Positions 1 to 8,333 of a stretch of 64,000 nucleotides of DNA are shown here, piece by piece (position 1 is the stretch's first letter; each line of letters opens with the position of its first letter). The stretch spans positions 95,274,948-95,338,947 of the forward strand of contig CM024755.1 of the NCBI GenBank assembly GCA_014218235.1, read 5' to 3'. The stretch is from Colocasia esculenta (taxonomy: Eukaryota > Streptophyta > Magnoliopsida > Alismatales > Araceae). Below the pieces are notes generated by a model. That model worked only from the letters and a program-made list of their open reading frames with translations. It was not told the DNA's origin and did not search any database. The position numbers were made by a program, and so were the translations under genes.

Positions 1-468
1 TTTGTTGTCGACAGATACCCATTTCACATCAAATCTTCATCTTTTTCAATCCTTTCTTTATGAGTATGTTCATATTATTGATGCAAGGGGAGAATTGGGG
101 ATTAATATTCATTACAACCTTTCATATTCACATAGTATCAAAGACATTTAGTTAATCACAATGATTTTGAAATAATATTTTGTGCTTGAGTCTAGGTTGT
201 GTCATCTAGAACACATTGAACAAATCTGATGGTTTTAACCTAACTCAATTGAATAACTCCTTTGTGGATAATCATTCTTCTGAAATGGATTGACAAGTAA
301 GAAGGTTTTTGAACTTAATGTCATTCATTGGCTTTTAACCGTACATAACCATTTGACCATGTTTTATGAATTTTTTTAAAAAAAAAGGAGAAAAGCTACC
401 CATTTCTAAAACTCAAGTTTAAACAAAAAGTATTTGAAATGGGACAAAGGCAGAACAATGATGAGCAT

Positions 469-620
469 CACTGAGTAACCGGGGACATGGGCATCTCAAA
501 TGTCTGTCTTCGCGTCAAAAAGTCTGTTCATTATCTCTGCACAATGGTATGATGGTCACTTACACTGAGTAACTGGGGGTACGGGCATCCCAAATGTCTA
601 CCTTCACATCAAAAGGTGGA
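469..620 (+). repeat. Imperfect direct repeat, about 53 bp copies spaced 94 bp apart
   Basis: The phrase CACTGAGTAAC starts at 469 and again at 563. Each copy continues with a similar run ending near TCACATCAAAAGG or TCGCGTCAAAAAG. It lies in the non-coding spacer of the copia element and has no evident function. Confidence 0.55.
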
Positions 621-1097
621 AGTGATCCTAATTACCACTTTTCCCACATTAACTTGACAAAGAAATAATTCAATGCAAGAAATAGAGTGTAGCCTCCATG
701 CTTTTACATCAAAGTCAATGTGTTGTTTATTGTTAATCGCTCATGTAGACATTACTTTCAAGTACCATCTGAACATCACCCCCAAAGGAACATGTTTTTC
801 TACAACGGTTTTATTCAACGGGGTTATCTTATTTTCATATGTTTTTGAATGATGTATTCTAAATGCCATAACTTAAGATTCCCAGAGTATTATCTCTTAA
901 CCATTGTAGAATTTTTACATGTCTTCATACTTGTGTTTATGACACTTTGTAATGGACATAAACCTATTCTCAACCTTGCAATCTCATTTGAACACTCATT
1001 CCCCACTCAATTCTTTGCTTCATTCTTACCCATGTATGCATTCACTATCTTTTTGAATGTTGTCAAAAGGGGGAGAAACATCAATTGTAAGTTTTGT

Positions 1098-1117
1098 CAT
1101 CATCAAAAAGGGGAGAA
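1098..1117 (+). other. Polypurine tract (PPT) of the SIRE-like element
   Basis: The tract CATCATCAAAAAGGGGAGAA sits directly before the LTR start TGTTGGG. This is where plus-strand DNA synthesis would be primed during reverse transcription. Confidence 0.7.
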
Positions 1118-1423
1118 TGTTGGGTTCTCATGTGGGAGAATGTTGGGTTTACATGAGAATGTTATGTTTGTTTTTTATGATGAGCATTTCATGAACAATA
1201 CAAATTGATGTGATGTAAATATGTGAAACATATTGAGAATGTTAAGTCAAGCAAATGCTAATCAAGAAAAGCAAATGCTAATCAAGAAAAACATGTTTAA
1301 CTTGTTCATTTAAATGTTCATTATATCTCACTAATAATGTTCTTAAATGTAGCTGAGATTCCATGCAAGACAAAGCCCAAAATCCAAGTGCAAAAGAACA
1401 AGACAAGCTGTTGGAATAGTGCC

Positions 1424-1548
1424 CTGTCGACAGATAAATAGCGCCCTGTCGACAGATACACACAGAAATCTGTTTCCAGAAAGCTCAGTCTTCTGGATCT
1501 TGCAACACTGTCTGTTCCTGTCGACAGCAGCAAGTCGGCTGTCGACAG
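1424..1548 (+). repeat. Cluster of four CTGTCGACAG palindromes in the copia LTR
   Basis: Perfect 10 bp palindromes lie at 1424-1433, 1446-1455, 1518-1527 and 1539-1548. A related GTCGACAG occurs at 7-14 near the start of the window. They lie upstream of the candidate TATA box and could be U3 protein-binding sites. That role is inferred from position only. Confidence 0.6.
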
Positions 1549-1635
1549 ACGGAGTTTTTGGAAGTTCTGATGGTCAAGATATGTTCTATATTTAAGTGTT
1601 TCCTTTTAGCACGATTCTTTATGCTTGGACACCAC

Positions 1636-1643
1636 TATATAGA
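1636..1643 (+). promoter_or_regulatory. Candidate TATA box of the SIRE-like LTR
   Basis: TATATAGA follows the palindrome cluster and is about 800 bp before the LTR end. Another AT-rich candidate (CTATATTTAAG) lies about 50 bp upstream, so the choice is uncertain. Confidence 0.35.
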
Positions 1644-2443
1644 GACCATATGGAGCTATTTTCGCAGCAAGGAACCACCATACCAAAACCCTAAGCAAAG
1701 GTCAAGAAGAAGGCTTTCTTCCTGCTGCCCTGCTTCATCTCTCTGCCCAGAACAAAGAAGAACAACCTTCCAAGCGGAGTTGAAGCCGGTTCGTCCGTGG
1801 TTCAAGCTTCTCCATCAACTGATACTTGTTAAGACGAAGCTTGGAGTCTTCTGGACGACCAACGAGAAGAGATCTACATCGGGATTTGATTCTTCATCTC
1901 AAAACTCTTCTCTTTTCACTACTTTCATATATCTGTGTGTGTGCACTGATTTGAGATCAGTACGTGGATGTTGTGGAAGTGTGGATTGTTGTTATGATTG
2001 CTTGTTTGCATCAGACAACATGGTGTGTGGATCAGATCAAGGCTAGAGGATCTGATCTGTTGTGAACCTGATCTAGCATGTGTGTGGTTGAGTCGTTGTG
2101 CTTGTGTGTGTGTGTTGTACTCAATTGTTGAGTAGTGTGTCCTCACTGTGTGGGGGGTGGACGTAGGAGTCACGTGGTGTGATCTTCGAACCACCTAAAA
2201 ATCCCTTGTGCACTGTGGTTTGACTTGTGGTTTGCATTGTGTTGCGCTAGATGCATGCATAGGGATTTCGTCTACACACTACTTATTGATTTATTCACAC
2301 ATGTTGAATCAGATCAAAGGGGTTTTGATTGAGTAGATCTTTTAATATGAAGTAATTTTTAAATTGCTTAAGTTTCCGCTGCAAATCTATTCAACCCCCC
2401 CTTCTAGCTTTGCCATTACCGAATATCCGATCCTAACAAAGAT

Positions 2444-2957
2444 ATGACCATGGCAAGAAGGCAAGCACACCAAGGAAACGTAGCAAGAAGATCTATCTTC
2501 ATTGTAATAAGCCGGGACATGTTGCCAATGAATGTTGGCGAAGCGTTGGTGCATGTCTATGTTGTGGCAGTTTGGAGCATCGGATACAAGACTGCCCTCT
2601 GCTAAAGGAACCATCTACTAACACAAAGGATCTCAACTACGATGATAAGATAAAAATAAAGAAGAGTAAGAAGAACGCCATACAATTATCCCTTATCCGC
2701 AAAGAACGATGCAAGCACTGCAATAAGATAGGCCACATATTGGAAGAATGCTAGATGAAGGAAGGAAAATGTTTGCGATGTGGCAGCCCATAGCACAAAA
2801 TTAGAGACTGCCCACAACTAAAGGATCAACGTCATGAAGAATTTAAACAGCCAGCCATATTGAAAGCATTAGTGAAACCCTCTCCGAATCAAGAAGTGGG
2901 AGATATGAAAGGTAACTCCGAACTTATGATGAATAATACCTTTTAAAACATGTAGTG
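2444..2957 (+). pseudogene. Gypsy gag remnant with tandem zinc knuckles (element C)
   Basis: This is the nucleocapsid end of a Ty3/gypsy Gag, which binds and packages element RNA. Four CCHC-like knuckles can be read in one frame. They are a pair near 2490-2595 (CNKPGHVANEC, CCGSLEHRIQDC) and a second pair near 2708-2812 (CKHCNKIGHILEEC, then CLRCGSP-stop-HKIRDC). The pair looks internally duplicated. Two in-frame stops (TAG at 2752 and again in the fourth knuckle) show it is dead. The N-terminal part was cut off by the SIRE-like insertion. About 60 bp after the last recognisable codon the PPT and LTR begin, so no protease, RT or integrase follows. C may therefore have been a gag-only, non-autonomous element. 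Confidence 0.75.
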
Positions 2958-3009
2958 ATGATTCATGTTTAACTGGAGTAGTCGTAGAATTTGGGGACCA
3001 AATTCTTTT

Positions 3010-3023
3010 TAAGTGGGGGAGGA
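3010..3023 (+). other. Polypurine tract of gypsy element C
   Basis: TAAGTGGGGGAGGA precedes the LTR start TGTAGTACCCCG. The preceding phrase TTTGGGGACCAAATTC also precedes the PPT of element B at 59413, which links the two families. Confidence 0.75.
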
Positions 3024-3837
3024 TGTAGTACCCCGAAAAATCCAGTAATTTAAAAATTTTAGATAAATTAAAATTTTATCAATTAATAAACGCAAACTAG
3101 TTAAAAGGTACGCATCATTATTGCATGCGTAAAAACTCATATAAAAATGTCGTAAAAATAGTAGTTACACTTTAAATGGTATTATTTAATGACTCATTAT
3201 GAAATTTGGGCATAGAAAAATCCTTTGAACTAAGATTAAGAATTATGCGACTTATTAGCATAATTAAGGAACAAGTCGGAGAACCCATTATTTTATGAGC
3301 TAAAGTGGATTAAAAAATTAAAATAAACATATGGGTAGACTTTAAATAATATGGGTTGATAGCCCATCATGATAGTTGGACCAATAGACAATCTTGGCCC
3401 ATGAATAAATTCACTAACGAAAGGATAATTAACCCAATAAGTAAATTAAGTATATTGGTTGTACAATTAAGTTATACATAAGTTACTTGGCCAAAAGCAA
3501 GATGCCAAAGGATGGATGAAGGTTATCAATATTGGGATAAGTAATATTAAATTGAATTAAAATAAGAAATCAATTGAATAAATATGATAAATAGATTTAA
3601 ATTAGAATAAATGGTTAATAATTCGAAGTAATTAAAAACTCATTAAGCCAAATTAAGTATGGGTTGTATAAGTGGTCCAAGCATGGATTGATGGGCCCAA
3701 ATGTGAAGAGCCCAAATTGCATGGGAGTTAATTAAGCCTAAATTCATACCTCAAAATATTAATAAATAAAAGGGGGTAAGATAATGACTATTTTAACTCC
3801 TAAATTATCTTAAAAAGAGTCCTAACCCTAGCCCAAC
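3024..3837 (+). repeat. Left part of the 3' LTR of gypsy element C, split by element A
   Basis: The LTR starts TGTAGTACCCCG directly after the PPT and is broken at 3837 by element A. The last five bases (CCAAC, 3833-3837) are repeated at 20259-20263. This part is AT-rich U3-like sequence without reading frames. The LTR resumes at 20264; joined length is about 4.08 kb. Confidence 0.85.
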
Positions 3838-4027
3838 TGTAAGGCCCTCAAATTTTGTTGCATTATTTTATTTCGTGTAAATAATTCATGGTTGTGTATG
3901 CATCAATGTACATATCTACGTATGTATTAACCAGTTACACTTATGTGTACATGTGTATAATTAGTTGTAAATAATGTATGAATGACATGTTGGTAGTGTG
4001 TACATGATAATACATATGTATGGCATG

Positions 4028-4036
4028 TATATATAG
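4028..4036 (+). promoter_or_regulatory. Candidate TATA box of the element A LTR
   Basis: TATATATAG lies 190 bp into the LTR and just upstream of the hairpin-rich region. The same motif is kept in the 3' LTR at about 17157. The transcription start would be expected near 4060. Confidence 0.5.
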
Positions 4037-4093
4037 GTATAAGTTAAGCATGGATTTTCTGCATGTTTTGAGTTCTGGCCGAAGGACCCTTTT

Positions 4094-4182
4094 GGCGTCC
4101 ACATAGATGGACGCCCATGCTGATCCAGCGTCCACATCGATGGACGCCAATACTTAAGCCAACGTCCATGGATGTGGACGTT
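4094..4182 (+). repeat. Three tandem GGCGTCCA/TGGACGCC hairpins in the LTR leader
   Basis: Inverted repeats lie at 4094-4115, 4128-4147 and 4161-4182, each with 7-9 bp arms and a short loop. Related GGCGTC..GACGCC inverted sequences recur at about 4756-4776. They should form stem-loops in the leader RNA. All A/D-type LTRs in the window have versions of this region (for example near 8586-8672, 17222-17311, 44031-44092, 49905-49985 and 59081-59166). Confidence 0.65.
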
Positions 4183-4618
4183 AAGATCTCTGACATGCAT
4201 GCATGCAGAGCCCGAATTTCCGGGGACAAGCAACCCCAGCCATTGGGGAGCTGTCCCCAACGGCTATGAAGGCCTCACATCACCCCTGCGGGAAAGGAGA
4301 GACCCCTCTCCTTTAAACCAACCTCTCCTTGCAAACCCCAGAGCTCTCTTTGGCTCTTTGCAAAGAGGAGAAGAAGAAAAACCTAGTTCTGGTCTGTGAG
4401 AAAAGTTGGACTTTGCAAGCTCGGATCCATCAGTGTGAAGGTGTTCCCGGCGTTCTACTGCAACAAGGAGGTAGCTGGAACATCGAGGAAGAGTTCCCCG
4501 ACCTTGGCTTGCTGAGGAGACTGATCAAGAACCCGGAGGAAGACGTTTCTAGAGGCTTCTTGGCACTGCCCAAGGAGAGCCTCTACGAACCCTAGATCCC
4601 TTTGGAGTATTTTCAGAG

Positions 4619-6714
4619 GCAAGTGCCCCATACATTTCGTCCATGTAGATGTCTAGTAGGGTTTTGTGATTTTTTTCAGATTTTAAATCAAGTCCTGGAT
4701 CCCCCATTCTTCTTGTATTTGTAGCTCAGTCTGTGCTCCTGCACAGACAGGAACTTGGCGTCAATGCCCTTGACGCCAAGATCTCCAGTTTGCGTCCAGT
4801 GATCTTGCCGTCCAACTCCTTGAATGGCCAGAGACCGCCGTTAAGTTCTTCAGGACAGAACAGTGAGCTATTTTTCCCGATATATGACTATTTTCGATGT
4901 GTTTTCGCGATGAGGATATAATGTAACTCCTATATGCTATGTACCCTAGTTAATGTGGTGTGTGGGAGAATGATTTTGCATATTTTGTGGATGGTAGAGT
5001 TTATTAGTTTATTGAAATACATGTGGAAGAAATAGCCATGTATGTTTTCCCCACTATTCTAATGATCCGTTGGAAATTTGGATGCCCTAATTTTGTTAGA
5101 CCATGAGTGGGTGATTCAGTTTGTGCTTTGACTTTCTGAGAATTTCTCCATGCTCACATGATTTACTGAAATTTCTGAAATGGAATTAGAAAACATGCGT
5201 AGGTCTTGTAAAATCTCCTGTAAATTGTGTGTTGTGTAATAAATCCGGGGGAAATTTCCTGGGGTGTTGTGTATGTTGGGTTCAGGGCTACGAACTATTA
5301 AACTGAATATTCATGTGGTGTGCCATGATAAATTGAATTACGAATGATATGAGGATTGATATCTAATTTTCTGTAATTGCATTATGAGTCAGAAAAACGT
5401 GAAATTTTTCATGTGAGGTCATAAACCTGTAATCATCATGTGGTTAAATTTTCAGGCTGTTTGGACAACTGTAGAATGCAATATGAAACTTCCATGCGAA
5501 AATATGTGAATAATGCATGCTATTGTGAAAATGATTTGAAATGCAAGTGCAACCTGATTTATGCAACTTACTGAATGTGTAATCTCTGTCATCTGTAGTA
5601 TCATGCTAGGAAAATAGAGCCATATGTGTGAATGAGAGAATGTAAAGATGTGTGTGCACCATGTGTAAAATGTGTGTAAAAATCGATATGTGTAATGTGT
5701 AAGACTGTGCCAAGTGTGATACTGCTTCCATAGAGGGCCGTGGAACCATACCATGGAAAAGTCTCCATGGAAAGGTTCAATGTGTCAAGATCCTAAGGGC
5801 ATTAGGATGAAATCCTGGAGGTGCACAAGTACCACTGGTTAGGGTGGAGACTTGTTCTCCTGGTCTGCGCAGTCCAAGAGTTGTCACTATATTGCCTAGG
5901 TGACGTATATGTGTATGTGATGTGTATGTGTCCTTCTTATGGTGGTTTGGACTATGTGTCACGGCACTAAAGTGTAAAAGTGTAAAATGTGAAATGTGAA
6001 TGTGATCATGTGTAAATTGTGTAGTGTGAATATGTGTAAATGTGAAATGTGTGAAAAGTGAACTATGTGAATGAGAAAATTGTGCAAACATGTGAAACTA
6101 ATGTACTAGATGATGAAATGGTGATCCATGATATGCTAATGTTAAACTTGTCATAACAGCAACCTAATAGTAGTTATGAAAATGTTTTACATGTGTTCAA
6201 ATGCGTAGAATCCATGCTAGTAGCATTTCTTACTTATGTGCAAATGTTTCCATATTTAAGCGCCACCATGATATAGTTAATTGAGATTGTAGCTCTCATG
6301 AGATTTTTTGTGAACTTCTAATTCATGCCAAAACAGCAAGCTAAAAGTGTATAAAACGATAATGTGCATTTGCAAGAATGTGTAGAAATCATGATAGGAT
6401 GGCCTCATTTCATGTATGCAAGCACACCATGTTGGTTGCTCTCATGTTTTGCTTAATTGGAGGTAAAACTTTTATGTGATGGAATAAGTAGGAAGCATGT
6501 AATAGGACGTTTTATTTTGGAAAATCTGAAATCATGAACCATGTGTTTACTTTGCTAAAATTTCCATGATAGGTTGTCTTTTATAAATGTCCAAGCATGC
6601 TATATGTTTTGCTTTGTGAAATAGAATATAAAACCTACTATGATATATGCATGTATGATATGTGTGGTGTTATTTGCTGAGTCCTTTAAACTCATTACTT
6701 GCTTCGGCGTACAG
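4619..6714 (+). other. Putative 2.1 kb leader intron inside the 5' LTR of element A (GC-AG)
   Basis: The left border reads CAGAG/GCAAGT, an exact match to the GC-type donor consensus. The right border reads GCGTACAG/GTTTAG. The same two sites at the same distance occur in the other A/D-family LTRs: 9125-11197, 17748 onward, 41454-43547 (minus), 47351-49448 (minus) and the 5' LTR of D. Conservation of both borders across LTRs of different age supports splicing, but no transcript is visible here. It could instead be structural conservation unrelated to splicing. Confidence 0.5.
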
Positions 6715-7129
6715 GTTTAGTTGGTGACGCTACACCGTTAGAGGAGGCAGTGGAGAGCGACTCCGAGCGTGGAGACTAGCTCTTTGGAGTTCATTGTGAC
6801 ATTTTGTGATTTCATAGTATGTATTGTAAGGCAGTGTATGAGAATTATCATGTAATCATGGACAAACTATGTATTTTATTTTGGCACTTCTTTTATGTGG
6901 ATTATGTGGACTTTAGATCTTTAAATTGTTACATGAATCATGTATGTTAAATGTGGATGATGAGATGAATGAAAGACATGGTTCTTTTACTTCCGCTACT
7001 CTGTATTTATATTTATGTGTATCTCAATTGTATGTTATTATTTGGGTAAATGCCCCACTGTGATAACGTTCACTATACCGACGTGGGTTGGTATAACCGT
7101 ACCGGTATAATGAGGGTCGTCACAGGGAT

Positions 7130-7141
7130 TGATATCAGAGC
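7130..7141 (+). other. Primer-binding site of element A (tRNA-iMet type)
   Basis: TGATATCAGAGC lies 5 bp after the LTR end. It matches the canonical plant initiator tRNA-Met PBS TGGTATCAGAGC except for one base. Confidence 0.85.
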
Positions 7142-7315
7142 GACCGATTGAGATTATACATGAATATATATGAATCATCATCTCCATTACATGCTAAGTC
7201 TGCATAGGAATGTCAACATGTGTAGAATTGACTAATAATGAATGAAAAATAGATAAGAAAATGGTTAGGAAATAAATTAGCATAGCTCTAATGGTGGCTG
7301 AAATTTATTGCAGCC

Positions 7316-8333
7316 ATGGCTTCGAGAGGTAGACGTGGTGGTGTGCCTGCTCGTGAGGGCGAGCAGAGACATGAGGATTGGGCGGAGCAACAGGCCCCGG
7401 CACCGCAGGGACCTGTACTTCCCCCACCGCCGCCTGTGGATTATGGAGTATTCATGCAAGGTCTGGTGCAAGCCATGCAGACGCAGGCTCATACTCAGGC
7501 AGCACTCCACACACAGTTGGAGGCTCAGGTTAGACTAATAAAACAATTAGTAGTCTGTTTTGTTTTAATTATGTGATATTATGCTGATTGTGTATTGCTT
7601 GTTGTGTACTGTAGCAGGCTCAAGTACCAGCTCAGGACCATAGTGGACCTTCCATCATGGAGAGATTCAAGAGGATGCTACCACCCTCTTTTAAGGGGGA
7701 GAGCGATCTGTTACTAGCTGAAAGCTGGATGAGGGAGATAGAAAAGATCTTTCGAGCCATCAGGTGTGCCGATGAGGACAAGGTCACATTAGCCACCTAC
7801 ATGCTATAGGAAAGAGCCGATGTATGGTGGGCTTCATTGCTGCGTACCCGGTTTGAAGACGGCGCGATTGATGTTGCTTGGGACGAGTTCGTGAGGCTCT
7901 TTGGGCCAAGTTCGTCCCTGAGCATATTCAAGATCGGATGGAGCAGGAGTTCCTCTCTCTGAATCAAGGCTCCATGACCGTGCTAGAGTATGAGGCAAGG
8001 TTTGCAGAACTGTCTAAGTATGCACCTCATATCTTGACAGATGAGCGCAGGAAAGCAAAGAAGTTTGTGATGGGACTGAAGCCATCACTGAGGACGAGGC
8101 TAGTGGCGTTCAACCATCGCACCTTGGACGAGGCACTTAGTGCTGCTTGCAAACAGGAGGGTGAGATGGAGCAATACCTTGAAGAGAAGAAGGCTTCGCA
8201 GAAGAGGCCTACAGCTACATTCTAGCGGCAGGAAAAGAAGAAAGTGGTGTACCAGACACAAAAGCGATCAGTAGCAGTCGTCAATGCTCAGGTACCCTCT
8301 GTACGTTCCCCTGGTGTGAAGAAAGAGTGTCCC
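7316..8333 (+). pseudogene. Element A gag, first part (broken)
   Basis: Gag is the capsid polyprotein that forms the retrotransposon particle. The start ATG at 7316 gives MASRGRRGG and a Gln/Pro-rich N-terminus of 71 codons. A short intron (7529-7617, CAG/GTTAGA to TAGCAG) then joins in frame to AQVPAQDH. The capsid-like core follows (MERFKRMLPPSFKGES, ESWMREIEKIFR). It is broken by CAG-to-TAG at 7807, a one-base loss near 7900-7906 and CAG-to-TAG at 8223. The comparison is with the related gag of element D. Between the codon at 7809 and 7810 D has an extra 77-nt intron that A lacks. At 8333 the gene is cut by a solo LTR and resumes at 11612. Confidence 0.85.
7529..7617 (+). other. Short gag intron of element A (89 nt)
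   Basis: Removing it joins codon 71 in frame to the next gag block, and without removal the frame stops after about 15 more codons. The same intron, 88 nt, is at 52071-52158 in element D with identical borders. The acceptor could be TAG at 7614 or CAG at 7617, differing by one codon. Confidence 0.6.

Larger units (their letters stand above)
1..1117 (+). mobile_element. 3' internal region of a SIRE/Maximus-like Ty1/copia retrotransposon (5' part outside window)
   Basis: No coding domain can be recognised here. The assignment rests on the right boundary: a purine-rich tract with the sequence TCATCATCAAAAAGGGGAGA ends just before an LTR that starts TGTTGGG at 1118. This arrangement is characteristic of the SIRE/Maximus copia lineage, where a long spacer or env-like region lies between pol and the 3' LTR. 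A reading frame at 849-1208 runs across the LTR border and so is not a gene. The pol genes and the 5' LTR would lie upstream of the window. Lineage is inferred from the PPT and LTR ends, not from protein. Confidence 0.65.
1118..2438 (+). repeat. 3' LTR of the SIRE/Maximus-like copia element (1321 bp)
   Basis: The LTR begins TGTTGGG and ends CCTAACA, which are short inverted ends typical of this lineage. The end is preceded by the usual run of C residues (TTCAACCCCCCCTTCTAG). The 5 bp after it (AAGAT, 2439-2443) should be the target-site duplication, but the matching copy is upstream of the window. The start TGTTGGGTT is itself duplicated at 1140, so the exact first base could be one of two positions. 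It is inserted into the gag region of gypsy element C. Confidence 0.75.
3838..7124 (+). repeat. 5' LTR of element A (3287 bp)
   Basis: It starts TGTAAGGCCCTC and ends GGGTCGTCACA, directly followed by the PBS. It aligns by eye along its whole length with 16967-20258. Landmarks in order are a TATA box near 4028, three tandem hairpins at 4094-4182, a GCAAGT donor-like site at 4619, a conserved stem-loop at about 5825-5855, and an acceptor-like TACAG ending at 6714. The remaining sequence is rich in TGTGTAAA-like phrases (5630-6070) and has no coding content. Confidence 0.93.

Noticed and set aside
849..1208. 119-codon frame considered as an env-like protein of the SIRE element
   Set aside because: It runs through the PPT and into the LTR, and no signal peptide or coiled-coil pattern typical of an env-like protein is convincing.
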